The notes under the pieces are model-generated. The model was not told where the DNA came from. It saw nothing but the letters and a program-made list of their open reading frames with translations, and searched no databases. This document shows, one piece after another, positions 21,648-34,154 of a DNA stretch of 64,000 nt (position 1 is the stretch's first letter; each line of letters opens with the position of its first letter). The position numbers were made by a program, and so were the translations under genes. This DNA comes from Diatrype stigma. Lineage: Eukaryota > Ascomycota > Sordariomycetes > Xylariales > Diatrypaceae. Location of the stretch: the NCBI GenBank assembly GCA_022225965.2, contig JAKJXP020000004.1, positions 372,001 to 436,000 on the forward strand. The letters run 5' to 3'.

Positions 21648-22855
21648 TTACGCCGGCACGTCCTTCGTGTTCCTCCGCAGACACTCCTCGAGGCTCGTGA
21701 ACCCATCCTGGCCCATATCCCGCAGCAGCTCCGTCGCGCGCTTGATAGGCACGATGTCGCTCAGGTCCTCGTCCGACTGGAAGTCGGGTGGGAAGGTGCG
21801 GTCCGGGTACAGCTTCCGCAGTGTGCCGACGATGGTGTTGCCGTTGACGGGCCCGGCGAAGGCGAAGACACGCTCCGACTCGACACCGGGGTGGATGGCG
21901 GCGGCAACGTGAAGGAGCGCCGCGTCCTGCACATCGACGAAGAACTCTGCACCGTGGCCTGGTTAGCATGCTTACTCGTACGGTGAATTGAGAGGAGGGA
22001 GGAAGGGGGAAGAGGGTGGGGCGAGGTTGGTATTGTTGAACAAGAGGGCTACGTACGGGGCGGTAGTTGGGCCACAGTAGTCTTGTCGCCCTTGTAGAGA
22101 TCGACGATGCGGCCCGATGACGAAGCCCACCCCTGACCGACAGGATCGAGGGTGCCTCCAAAGATAGCCGTGGGCAAAACGGCATTCAATGTGTAGCCTG
22201 GTTTCTTCTCTTCAACGAACTTCCAGGCCTCCTTCTCCGTAAGCGCCTTGCTGGCGGCGTAAACGGGAAATGAGAGCTCGGGAGGATACGGCGGCTTCGC
22301 GTTGGTGGCGATGCCGATCGACTCCTCGTTCCACGTCTCGGTCGTGACGGTAACTTTGGTGTTGGGATGCGGGAAGATGGCAGAATACGAGGACGAGCAC
22401 AGAACGAAGCGCTTAACGGTAGGTTCCTTGGCGGCCGCTCGCATAGCGTTCAACGCGCCCTGGATCGAGTCGGGGATGACTACAGTAGGGTCGGGGCTGA
22501 AGGTGAAATTGGTAGCCGTGTGGACGACTGCGGAACAACCTACGCGGGGTGTTAGCTAGAACGGTAAAAGTCTGGGTTATGGGAATCTTTGGGACTACGT
22601 GCCCTTTACAGCCTCATCGTAAGCATCATCGGCCTTCATTTCGGGCACCAAGACCAACTCGAACTTGCCAGGGCCATATTTGGCATCGAACAGCTTGTTC
22701 ATCCACGCATTCTTCTCCAGATTGCGCGTGGTGCCACGGACCTTGTAGCCAAACTTGAGGAACTGGTCCACGACGTTGGACCCGAGGAAGCCATTGGCAG
22801 CCGTGACCAGTACGGTGGAGCCTTTAGGAATGGCGGGCTGATCGATTGGGGACAT
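21648..22855 (-). CDS. NAD(P)H-dependent reductase, extended SDR (dihydroflavonol-reductase/Gre2-like)
   Basis: Predicted 344-aa extended short-chain reductase in three exons: 22855-22603, 22539-22057 and 21946-21648. The N-terminal Rossmann motif is VLVTAANGFLGSNV, HTATNF follows near residue 91, and the catalytic YAASK gives Tyr178 and Lys182. The FVDVQDAALLHVAA stretch after intron 2 is typical of the 4-dihydromethyltrisporate/dihydroflavonol-4-reductase-like group, which reduces carbonyls with NADPH. Intron 1 (22540-22602) starts with GC (G|GCACGT) instead of GT yet has a GCTAAC branch site and a TAG acceptor; only this join restores the frame. The gene lies inside the cluster but has no counterpart that I know of in the patulin cluster, so it may reduce an aldehyde, ketone or quinone intermediate. 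Confidence 0.87.
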
Positions 22856-23364
22856 GACGAGACTTCTAAGCAGTAGCTGGGACCGAAACAGGGGCAAATT
22901 AGGGAGTACGTGAGATTCACGGTAGGCAGGCTCGTTATGGATGTAGATGCGGACCAATTATATCCTAGGGAGCGAGGACGACGGAGTTCACGCGGTTGCG
23001 CAGGTATGAGGTTTTAGTATCTCCCCCCCCCTTGAAGCCCGGGCCATTAATACAGTCCAAATGTTGGCCCCGATGTTTGCTCAATAACGGTGATTTCTTA
23101 TCCTTGTGACAAAGAGCCTTAGACAGGGAAATAGTAAAGCCACAGGCGATTACAAAGCTTGCAGTGGAATATGTAAGCCGTGGCCAGCGGGGGCGGGGGA
23201 GGGAGAAAGTGGTGTAACCAAGAACCTATGTCATGTAAGGTGAAGCTCCGGAAACTCCTTTTGGATACCCCCTTGTACCAATCCGTCGCCCGAGCCCAGA
23301 TTGTCCCTCTCGAGAATATTCAAGACACCCATCTACTACCACTATTAAGGCCAAATGTCGGTCC

Positions 23365-23384
23365 ACACTGATTAAAATCAGTGT
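23365..23384. repeat. 9-bp palindrome with 2-nt spacer
   Basis: ACACTGATT and AATCAGTGT are perfect reverse complements around AA. It lies about 510 bp upstream of the reductase start and could be a binding site for a dimeric regulator; this is speculative. Confidence 0.55.
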
Positions 23385-24296
23385 CTGTCTCATGACACCA
23401 GACTATCTCTCCAGCCCAAGTCTTTTAGTCGATCAGCTGAATTATAAATACCACTCAAGCTATGATACATAATGCTTATTGCGTGGCGGGGAACAAAGCG
23501 GATTGGGGGACTAATCATGTACTAATTATGTCTTCAGTAAGCATCGCAGGACCAAAAACAAGCAAGCAGAAGCTAGATCTGTCGGCGGGACGTAAAAACC
23601 TTCCACGGAAAGACTCCGATTACGTTGTATTGACTTTTGATATATCGCTGTTGACTTATTCAATGTGAACCTTCAAATAGTTGGCGTCTTGTGAGAAGTA
23701 TGGCAGCCAATTGTGGATATATATTTCAGGGGGGCTACTGTTAGATGCGCCGGCATCACGTTCTACTGCGCAGTCCCTCCTTTATTAGTTACCTAGTACT
23801 GACCACTGTCTTCGGAGTCCGGCCTGTGCCCATACCCGCTCCCCCCCCCCCCCCCCGCTTCCCACACCCGCTTCACCCGCACGTGCCTCCCCCACCCGGA
23901 TTTGTTCGGCATTCAAAACTCTAATCCCCCGGTCCTGGGAGGCAATGCGTCACATGATGCGTGAGATCTTTAATTTGCTTAAATCTTGAATTTGCCCTGC
24001 CATCACCTGCATAGTAAGCTGATGAATCTATAGTAAGCGGATGAATCTCTTGTAAGTCGTCGCGCCTAGACTTAAGTGGGCTTGATGCCTGCAGATCGGT
24101 GGGGGAGAGCCTGTGCGGGTGTGGCCGTAGCCCGAAGGGATTGGTCAGTTAACGGCGGTACCACTGTATAGCATCAGGTTCACCACGCTAAATCGATCGT
24201 TAGTTGCGTTCCGACCCGAAGCGATCTCACGATCCAGATCTCAGGGTTCCTCCTCAAGGGTCCATTAGCCTTTCGGGGCTGCCCTCCAGCATAGGG

Positions 24297-24335
24297 GGGC
24301 TCAGTAGGCCTGAAGGCTCTATGCCTACTGAGCCC
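24297..24335. repeat. Perfect 13-bp inverted repeat (hairpin)
   Basis: Arms gggctcagtaggc and gcctactgagccc are exact reverse complements across a 13-nt loop. It sits in the regulator/reductase intergenic region. It is too short and too isolated to call a transposon end. Confidence 0.7.
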
Positions 24336-25191
24336 TGGCGTACTTAGCTGGCAATTGAGTTGGCATTTGAACCGACGTCGCCTAGTGTGCTTCTGGGCAA
24401 GAACCCGTATCATCCACATCCCGACTAGCCAGCGACATCGCGATATTCCAGCAAACCGGATAATAGGTACATCTAAGGTTCACAAGAAAATGCAGCCGAT
24501 TGCCGGAATATGCAGCCCATAAGGATGTGCGGAGATATGGAGTGGAGAGCCGTGGGTTCGGATAATTCGCATTGTCTCCCTTCGGACAAACAACTCTGGC
24601 GACGTCAAAATCCGAGCGAGAGCCATTATCCAGGTAACTTGTCAGCGCTGCAGTTGTTTAGCATTCTAATGCAGCCGTTAATGTCAGATCGGTAGAAAGT
24701 TGGGCCTGCGTGTTTTATACGCTTGGTGCAATAAGTCTTGGTACTGGGCATTGAACGCGTGCTTCTACGTCCGAATGCTTCTAATCCCGATGTCTGAGGG
24801 GGAAGGATGAGACTTATAGGTGATGCTGCTGGTAAGCATTAGATAAGGCAGCATTGCCAGTACATAATATGAGATCATGGTGTGAGACAAACGCACGGAA
24901 GAGGGGTTGATGCTGCATACACTTCTGAGGAGATACCCAATCGCTGGCCAGTATGCACATGGTCTGGATGGCATACTTGGTGGCATACTTGGTGGCTGCT
25001 GACTACGTACACAGTCAGATATGTTTGGCATTAGCTAGTACTACAAGAATAAAGAAACGGAGAATCCTCGGATGAAAGACCTGAAGTGCAGTTCAGCTTG
25101 TCTTTTATATTAGTACCAACTATCCCCTTAGAACCTCTTGCAAAAACGGCGACACAAGCATGGCACACCGCCATCGCGACTCACACCTGCC

Positions 25192-27533
25192 ATGTTTACA
25201 ACCTTCTCGAGCACCCAGCCGACGTCTGGCAGCACCGTGACCGGGAACGACAACGCCAATTCGAGAATGCAACAGACGAGTCAACCGCGGCGCAGTCAGG
25301 TTCGTCAAGCGTGCGACTGGTGCAAGCTGTTGCGTATTAAATGCGACAGCCATCGACCCTGCCCCAGTTGCAGAAACGCCAGCCGCGAATGTACAACCAA
25401 CGGCAAGAATCAATTCCGTAACATCGCCGATGCGATTAGGTGAAGATCCCTATATCTTCATGTCTCTGTCCCGTGTCTTGGATCATACGCCGTCGCGCCA
25501 TTTGTTCATACTATGTTTTTGAAGGTAATCGGGTATTTGCTAACGTGAACAGGGAGGTCAAAAGACTGCGGCTAAAGGTTCGCGAATTTGAAAACGCCAA
25601 AGACCAACAGCCGCAGCAGCAGCAACAGCAGATTCAGCAGGACCAACAGAGCCAACAGGACCAGCAGGACCAGCAGATTCAGGAGGATCACCAAGAACAG
25701 GATTGGCAACGGCCCCTCCAACACCATAACCATCATGATCTGGACCGGCCGAGCAACGCCAGTCCCGAACAACCAAAAATAGCTCGAACCTCATCTCCAT
25801 CCGCCTCCCCCAACGGCGTCCGGTTCTGCTCCGTCTTCTACGGCATAACCTCACTCCCGTTCTTCCTTAGAAGACTGAATGATTTTGTGCGGGCGGAACG
25901 ACACAGGCTGCCGCACATTGATTTTGACCTCGCACTCGGCAAGCGTGGCCCATTTGGGCGTAACATACCAAGTAAAGATGTGATTCTCCCTAGAGATCTA
26001 GAGACATGTTTCCTCGATGTATTTTGGCAGACGTATTACTTCGGCTACCCCATCATCAGTGAAAGAGATCTGCGGAGCCGTTTCAAGCTTCTCTGGGAAG
26101 AGACCGGCTCTGTATCGCTGCGCAAACCCTCACCACTTTTGGATATCATATTGGCCCTCTGTACCCAGCTCGGTAGTTCTGTGATACAACCGCCAACTTT
26201 AAGTTCCAACCAGGGCAGCCCCAACAGCACAATAGACAACATTGGCCAGCTGAGCAACAATGAAGTCATAGAAGCCCCTCTACCGGGCCTGCAATATTAT
26301 CGACGCTGCGAGGAAGCCCTCGATCAGGTCGTCGAGCACCCATCGTTAGAAACTATACAATGCTACGTTTTTAGTATCGTCTACTTATTGCAGGCTGGAT
26401 TCTTCAACAGGGCTCAGGTGGTTACAGGCAAGGCAATCATGATGGCCATGATGATTGGACTACCAAGCGAACTGCCTTCGAGCGAACCAGAACCAGTGAA
26501 GGAACTTGCTCGCCGCACTTGGTGGAGTCTGTATATCTTAGATGCGGAGCTCGCTGTCGCGGCTAGTCGGCCACCCATAATCAGCTCCCTGCGTACGACT
26601 TGCCCACTGCCGTCCGACTCGGAGGAGATGGCGAGGTGGTTCAGTCCGCACTATTTGTACGAAGCCGGCTGTGCCACCTGGCTGGGCTACCAAACCCAGA
26701 AGCTACGTCTACTCGACATTGTTACCAATATCGTCAACCTCCTCCGCGCCAAGTATAACAGCCTGGTCGGGCAGGGTGGATACGAGGACTTCATCACTAA
26801 TGCCGCCGCCCGCGAGCAGTGTGCCTGCCTGATGACGGAGCGCATGAAGGATCTGATCGAGTGGACCAAGCAAGTACCGGCAAGCTACATAGTGGCGCGC
26901 CGAGACAACGGCCAACCCTTCTCAGCGGACCGCTCGCAGATCGACTTCAGCCCCAACGTCCTCATACACTGCCAGCGGCAGCGGCTGCTCCTCGAGCTAT
27001 CGTACCACCACTACTCGATCAGCCTTTGCCAGCCATTCGTATCCTTGAGGACGAACCCCGACGTACCCACGCCTGCGTCGTCGACCATGGCGGCGGCAGC
27101 GCTGAACCACTCCATGACGCTGACGAGCATGGTGCACCAGGCTCTGACGTCGTCGGAGCTGCTAAACGGAGCGTCCAACGTGTTCCGGTGGCAGAAAAAC
27201 GCTCTTTTCACTATGCTGGGTTACCAATACACGTTCCCCATCTGCGGCCTGTCGGCCTCGGTCCGCCGGAGCATCGAGACCGCCATCGCCGTCATCGACA
27301 TGCACCGCGGCACCCAACCTGAGGCCGCCGCCGTCTCCGCCATCGCCCGCGCCCTGAACGACGATATAGCCAGCATCGTCCCCGGCTTCGGCTTCGACCT
27401 CGACTTCCCCCACAACGTCGTCCCCGAGGATGACATGCTGGGGTCGGACAAGCTCGAGGGGCTGTGGGCCGGCCTGGATCAGGGCTGGGGAGCATTTGCC
27501 GATATTGGGGTTAATCAGGGTGGCACGTTGTAG
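25192..27533 (+). CDS. Zn(II)2Cys6 transcription factor, putative cluster regulator
   Basis: Predicted 742-aa nuclear regulator in two exons, 25192-25439 and 25553-27533. The intron 25440-25552 has a GCTAAC branch site; the join gives an Arg codon that leads into a basic EVKRLRLK linker. The Gal4-type zinc cluster at residues 41-67 has spacing CX2CX6CX5CX2CX6C. A Gln-rich stretch follows at about 100-130 (25607-25704). The fungal middle homology region (PF04082 type) is marked by YYFGYPIISERDL, DIILALCTQLG, YYRRCEEALDQV and RRTWWSLYILDAELA. It lies between the reductase and the transporter, so pathway-specific control (a PatL-like role) is likely but only from position. Its own target sites are unknown. 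Confidence 0.9.
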
Positions 27534-27863
27534 GTCGAAATAAATAGACAAGTCGCATGATTCGCCTATTTACGTATGCTACAAGTATAATGACAATTTA
27601 CATAAACCGGCGGTAGATCGCCATGTGAGAGGTCCCCAATGTATCTATCTACTACGTGCACACATCGAATATCGGGTTTCCTCTGTTCGTAGACCACGTG
27701 GTTCCTTCTCTAACCCACCCACCATCTAATTATTAGCTGTCCGAGACCCGATTGACCAAGGATAGCAATCTCCTCGACTCGGCTCGGCTACCATCACTTT
27801 CAGCCACCTGACTACCACCGGTCATTTAAACTATCTGCATCGCCCAACCCATTGCCCGCCCCC
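27534..27863. terminator. Shared 3' region of two convergent genes
   Basis: 330 bp between the converging 3' ends of the regulator and the ABC transporter. It contains AT-rich stretches suited to polyadenylation on the regulator side (aaataaatag at 27539, right after the stop). No gene seen. Confidence 0.5.
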
Positions 27864-30800
27864 TCAATCCTTCTTCCATTTCCATTTCTTCACCCGGAGT
27901 ATGTACGTCAATGCGATGATGGTCGTGTAGTTGAAGGCTATGAAGCCAATGAAGATGCCTACATTCCTGTATCGGTGGACAAACTCGTAACCCCATTGCG
28001 CGAACTAAATTTGACATGCATTAGCTCACATCTCGGGAAGGGCTGGATAAAGACAAGGTAGGTTGGATTGATTAAGGGACTTTTGGGGTTAGTATTGGGA
28101 TCCGATTACTCACATAAGACCAGCCGCTTTTGAAGCGACAATACTGGCAGTCGGCAGTGGCGTCGGGATTGAGTAGGTAACCGGTGGCCGTGGTGAGGAA
28201 CTGGTCCGCGTACTCGCCACAGGTTGTAGCATTGCCGTTAGCCGGGGGCTGGAAGAAGGAGGACTCGTCGGTGTTGCAGACAATGTCGAGGCCCTCGAGA
28301 GCGTTGGTCATGACACCCTCGCTATAGTACCACAGGGGCGAGACCTTGTAGTACCAACGCCAACCGGTTGGGGTTGTGGGCTCGGGCGAAAGGGTGCCCG
28401 AGTACGTGTTGACGAACATGAAGAAGAAGCCATTGGTAGTGAAGGCAGCGCCAAGGGTAGGCATTATGGCGGCGCACAGTTGGGCCAGGCTGTGGCAGAA
28501 GACGGAGAAAAGCTCGTACATGAGGAAGCTGTAGCCGGCGCGCGACGACTCCGTAAAGTAGCCCACGGGGAAGTACCACAGCAGCCAGTATGCCAGGCTT
28601 GTCACCAAGCCGTACGGCAGCTCGATGAGGATCGCCGGTACCACGAAGCACAGCCAGCTATACGTCAAGCTCGCCTTCTCGCGCAGCAGGAACATGTCGC
28701 GCAGTGCCACGAACCGCGGCATCAGCTGCAGGCCGATGGGCGGGCCCACGATGAGCGCCATGAAGGCCGAGAAGACCCGGTTGTAGGCCCCGCCCTGGTT
28801 GGCGCCCGAGTTCAGGAACGTCAGCCCGTTGACCAGCGAGTTGCCCATGTTCATGAGCAGCTTCGACACGAAGTAGTCCGGATCGCGCCAGTAGTACAGC
28901 CAGACGCGGTGCATCGTCACCAGGAACTGCTGCCACAGCGGCACGGCGTGCGTGCGCTCCAGCATGAGCGGCGACGGCGCGCCCGACAGCTCCCCGAGCC
29001 GCCGCTCGCGCTCTGCCTCCCGCGCCGCCGCCTCCGCGCTCGATGCCCACACTGTCGCGTAGTCGGACCCGTCGCCGGCCTTCTCGCGCACCGCCTGCAC
29101 GAAGTACTCGGCGGGGTTCTCGTGCTTCCCGCAAGGCTGGGTGGAGCGCGCAAAGTACTCGAGCACCGTCGAACACTTGGGGCCTAGCGGGCCGTCGTAA
29201 GCGAGCCGACCTCCGGGAATCAAGAGGATAAGGTGCTCGAATAGCTCGAAAAGCTCCGCGGACGGCTGATGGATAGTACATAAGACAGTCTGGCCCGACT
29301 TGGCCAACTTCTGTAAAAGGTGGCCGATTACCAAGGCCGACTGGCCGTCTAGTCCGGACGTGGGCTCGTCTAAGAGTAGAATATCGGGCCTTGCAGCTAG
29401 CTCGACGCCGATTGTCACTCTCTTCCTTTGCTCTAGGTTCAGACCCGCCCCCGGCATGCCGATAAGCGCCTCGGAAATATCTTCCATTTCCAACAGACGG
29501 ATAACGGCCTCGACGTGGGCATCCTTCTCCTCGATAGGCACGCTAACAGGACGTCTTAATCGAGCCGTCATACGCAAGGCTTCTCGCACTGTCTGGGTCG
29601 GTAGATGGACATCCTGTTGCTGCACATATCCCATATAGCGGCGAAAAGACTTAGGCAGCGGGCCACCGTCCAAGAGGAGATCACCCGTCAGGGTTCCAAA
29701 TTCAAGGCGTCCTGCAAGAGTGTTGAGAAGAGTTGTCTGTATACCAAGTCAGAAGGCTTTTCCAAAATCACACGCGATTTCTTTTGGAGAAAGGGCATGC
29801 GTACCTTGCCAGCCCCTGAAGCGCCCATAAGCGCTGTTAGTTGACCTGGTTCTACGAAACCTGGACAGCGAAATGCGTTAGGTCCGTCTCAAAAAATGCC
29901 AGTTTTGAAAGCTGCATGGGTTTCAACTCACCATTAAGGTTATTAAGGAGGCACTTCTCTTCTCCATCATGTCTGAGTTTCAGGGTGATACCTTTCCACG
30001 TCAGTGTCCGCCCGTGATGAGCCGACATAGATTCGAGCGTCCGCTGCGCTGTCACAACACCACGTTGCACCGGGGGTGCATCTTCGTCGTCTTTGAGGGC
30101 ATCCTTTTCCGTGTCCGAGCCGTCAGGTGTCGTCGCCGCCGACACCAGGTCCTTCTGCTTCAGGTTGTAGAAGATCGTCGCAAGACGGCCCGCAGGGAGC
30201 TTGTATCGTTCCATTCCGAACCTGAAGTGAGGACGTCAACTACAGACCACCAGGATGGAGTAATATGAATCACAAATTGAGAGGATATCTTACCCCGTGC
30301 AGAGCGCGAAGAAGATGAAGATTCCGACGTTGATCCCGACGTTCCTCCACAGGTGTGAGGGGGCAAAGTCGTACATGACCCGAAGGTAATTCGCACCAGA
30401 CACCATAGACTCCCCTGGAAGTCCACCTGCAACCGCACATACTTGGTTTGCGACCAGGTCGTACTGCGGCCCACTGGGTGCTAGGTCGCCTTCGCTACAG
30501 GTATAGCTCAGGTCACCAAACTCGTTGACCATGGCAGACTCATAGGCATAGTACATCGGCTGCGAGACGGCTCAGAAAAGTTAAAACAAATCACCTAGAG
30601 CGATTCTTCTTGGGAACGTACATTTAGGTACTTAATCCAGAACAGCCAAATCTGCATCTGAGGTCCAGGCACGTACAATCCAGTATATAAGACGAATATG
30701 TTGAACATGATACCAACGGGCAGCACTGCGCGGCCAATGCTAGGCGATGCGACGGCAATGGCGCGAAATATCATAGATAACGCCAAATGGAGGATATACA

Positions 30801-32641
30801 CAATAAGGAACCAGGTGAAGAACTTGTCGGCAGAGCGCTGAAAGCCCGTTAGAAAGTACTGGGGGATGTTGTAACAAATGGCGACAATCTTCCAGGCGGC
30901 GTCCGTCACGACGAGGCCGAGGGCGTAGGCGAGGGGTCGGTAAAAGCGATAGCGCTTTTGTCGTATAATCAAGGGGCGCTCGGCAAAGCAGTTGTTGAAC
31001 TCGGCCATCGACTGCAAGGCGGGCACGAGCACGGCGAGGAAGAGGGACGAGGAGAATGCGACGAAAGAGCCGGTCGCTCTTGGCTGCTCGCGATACAGCG
31101 TGCCCAGAGCCAGACTCTGGACGATGATAGTCAGGGCCTCCATCATCCACGTGTTTCGGTCCAGGGCGAGCACTTTGAACTGGCGGATTGAGCACTCGTA
31201 GATCTGCCGGTATAGGGGCAGCGAGTAGACGCGCCTCTTAGGCCCCACCACCTCCCTTGGTTCGGACGCAGATCGGGACGGCGCCGCAGCGAGACTTTTG
31301 GCGACAGTCTTGTAATGCTCACTTCGGCGGAACGCCTCCTCGAATTGGAGCGCCGTTCGGATCGCGGGGCCATTCCAGCCTTCGCGCACATGCCGCAGCT
31401 CGGGCTCGGCCGTCATCGAGTTCAGGAAGTCGGTGGTCGTCACGCGCTCGGGACATACGAAGCCGAGGCTCTCGAAGTACGCCTTCGCCTCGGTGGCCTT
31501 GCCGTAGTAGATCTGCCGGCCGCCGTTGATCACGAGGACCTTGTCGAACAGCGGGATCATGGCCTCGCTGCCCTGGTACACGCTCATGACCGTGGAGCAC
31601 CCGTGCTGGTTGGTGAAATGCCGCATCATCTGCACGTAATCTAGAGCGATGGCAGAGTCCAGGCCGTTGGTCGGGTTATCGAGACAGAGGACGCTGGGTG
31701 AGGTCGCGGATCAGTAAGGAGGTCTCGAGCTGGCTCGGTTTGAAACCGACATATCCACTTACTCTGGGCATGTCGCCATGGCTTCGGCGAGCGATACACG
31801 CTTTCTCTCGCCACCGCTCACTCCGCGGATGGCTGCGTCGCCGATCTTGGTGCTTAGCACGTGGCCCAGCCCGACACAGCTAGCCAACGTCTCGACGGCA
31901 GTGTTAATGGTGTCTCTTGACGAGCCCCGGTCCCAAGTCGCTGTCACGGCAAACCTCAGCGTCTCGCGAACCGTTAGAGTTGGCAAGTGACTGTCCTCCT
32001 CGGCTGTTGTTACGTGTTAGCTAGAATTCGACTTTCAAAGAACACTGGCTGTCATGTAAAACACTTCGTGGTAAAAAGGCTGGGAAAGCCACGTACCGCA
32101 GAACGTCATCCGGGCGCGGTCCTGGTCGCGCTCGTTGGCGACACGGCCGCCGTAGGTGAGATGTCCGCTGACGCTCTTATACTCATCGCCCATATCGGCG
32201 AGGGCCTTGAGAAAAGTGGTGCACCCGCTGCCCGGCTTGCCGATGACGAGCAGCATCTCCCCGCCTTCCAAATGGCCGGAGAAGCCATGGAGAAGAGTGC
32301 GTGAGGGTATAGGTCGGCCGTAGGAGAGCGGGTTGAAGAGCTCAAGGCCTGATTTTAGTCTTGTCCAGACATTAGGGGCAGCCTGGATCTGTAGTCTCGC
32401 TCTAACATCAGTCTCTCATTCACCCCCTTCTCACCCAACGGGAATAACAGCAAGCGTGTGTCATGCTAGTGGTAAGAAGTCAGGGTGGGGGTCAGGTTTA
32501 GTGGAGACTTACACCAATTCCGCTCCCCGTGACGGTCAACTTATCAAAAACGATTGATGAACGGTTGCTCAAAGCTGTGGTATGGCTAGCAAGCAGCCGC
32601 CTGACTACATCCTCGATCGGTTCCAGCTTCTCATCCATCAT
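27864..32641 (-). CDS. PDR-type (ABCG) ABC transporter
   Basis: Predicted 1369-aa full-size plasma-membrane efflux pump with NBD-TMD-NBD-TMD order. Nine exons: 32641-32513, 32388-32097, 32003-31763, 31693-30622, 30559-30294, 30221-29932, 29860-29805, 29736-28114 and 28004-27864; all phases join. NBD1 has the degenerate PDR-type Walker [10 protein letters not shown] (about 93-101), signature VSGGERKR (about 202) and [16 protein letters not shown]2 has canonical Walker A GASGAGKTT (776-784), [12 protein letters not shown] as signature and [12 protein letters not shown]. The last exon encodes a final membrane segment and a Lys/Trp-rich tail. The N-terminal region before NBD1 is short, making the protein about 100 residues shorter than typical PDR pumps. 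In the cluster it would export or give resistance to the product, like PatM. Confidence 0.92.
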
Positions 32642-34154
32642 GGATGCTCCTCCTGACCTAGCTAGCTAAACGAATCTAACGCTCGTGTATACTGAGGTAG
32701 GTAAGTTGGTGCAAATCATTCGTGAACGGATGGTCTTTTACCAACCCACTCCCAAGCTTGTATCTGCTTGTGTGACATTCACCGTTTGTTTCCATATACT
32801 AGGGCTGACAAATCTGCTGCTGATGGACGTTTGTAACATTTGTTGGTTTGTTATGTCTTGCCTCTAGGAACGAATGCCTTTGAGGGTCTAAGATATCCCG
32901 CCGGACGCCTTTCCCGATACAGAAGGGGACTGTCCGGAGTTCCAGAAGAGGAAATCAACTAGGCAAGGGAGCCAATCAGCTTGAACCTTCCCATCTGCAC
33001 TAAGGCAGCCGGGCGCTACAGGGATCAAGCTTTGATAAACGCCCCTGCACTTGTCCACCAGTTAGTAATTATCGGAATAATATCCAAGGATGAATAAATC
33101 ACCTAGGAGGTAACTAAAAGGGGGCACCCAGGTATCTATGTCAAAATGCCAACATTGCATGTAGATATATATCGAGTACTTGAATACATAATGGAACTTG
33201 ACCGTTATGTGACGTTTCCAGGTGAGGTGGAGACCGGTAATCCCTTCCTTCCTTCCTACCCTTTATTCGACAGTTACCTCCTAAATCGAAGGTGCTGAGG
33301 GTGCTGGCACTCATAGATATCGTCTTGGTGGAGGACAAGGTGATCTGCGCGCCCCCACACTCCCCACATCCCCTCGCTGAGGAACACGATATATTGATGA
33401 ACGTTAGATGGCCACACTGCTTATTTTCTACCCTACAACATACCAAGTGCCTCAAGTCTTTTGCTGTAAGGCCTCACCAATCTGACACATGCCTTGTTGA
33501 GGTCCTTCCTGTTTGGAGAACCCCGCTGCGCCGAAATATTCCACGAGTGTACATTTGTGGAAGGGTTTACAGGACGATCCATGTTGCATGAAAGCCACGT
33601 GCGCAAGAAGTCAGATCTAGACACGCCACTTATTGCGGCTGTTCGAGCCGAGCCGCTCAGCTCCCGACTACGTCACCCTATCAGATCTCAGCAGCCGCAC
33701 CACGGACCATCCTGGCTGGAACTTGAAAGGATGAAAGGATTCAAGCCTCACGATCTTCTATGTAGTATCGTCAAGGGCAAGGCTGAGTTCTCCTACATGG
33801 TCGGTGAGATTTCGTGGGTAGACGACCGCGAGTATGCGATCAATTATTGCCCCTTTGAGGTGACGAGGGCCTAGAATTACCATTCCTTTGACGAGAGCCT
33901 GGCCTCAATAGGGCGGTGGCTGATCTGGACGGGCATTTGCCTGAAGAAGACGGGCTGTCGGTCAAAAGATCCTGGAGTTTTGGGACGCGAAAGCGAACAG
34001 CGTGCAAAATGTGGTCAGGCAGGCTGAGTTACAGTATTATCTAGTTATATTACCAGTATAAAAATGGCTCTACTCTTCTTCTGCTTTTGGTTCCCGAGTC
34101 CAGTACATCAGCAGCCAACGTTTACTGTAAGAGCCAGAGCCCAGATTCGCCATC
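32642..34154. promoter_or_regulatory. Divergent promoter region, transporter and FAD oxidase
   Basis: About 1.5 kb between divergent genes. A 127-codon open frame at 33494-33874 is listed separately. A TATA-like tagttatattaccagtataa string lies at about 34042-34061, roughly 100 bp before the oxidase start. It also carries a ttccttcctt run near 33244. Confidence 0.4.
33494..33874 (+). other. Unidentified open frame, possible gene relic
   Basis: A 126-aa open frame with fairly protein-like composition in its second half (WLELERMKGFKPHDLL, then GEISWVDDREYAINYCPFEV). It ends at a TAG. The same frame stays open and protein-like past that stop to about 33960. No domain is recognised. It may be a remnant of a gene between the transporter and the oxidase, or chance. 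Confidence 0.2.

Larger units (their letters stand above)
22856..25191. promoter_or_regulatory. Divergent intergenic region, reductase and regulator promoters
   Basis: About 2.3 kb between the divergently read reductase and Zn2Cys6 regulator. It contains a run of 16 C (23841-23856), a CCGGATT motif (23896-23902), a 9-bp palindrome (23365-23384), a 13-bp hairpin (24297-24335) and a doubled tggcatacttgg string near 24969-24994. No coding sequence is supported. Confidence 0.45.

Noticed and set aside
28480..29187. 235-codon His/Arg-rich plus-strand frame
   Set aside because: Antisense shadow of the ABC transporter's second half.
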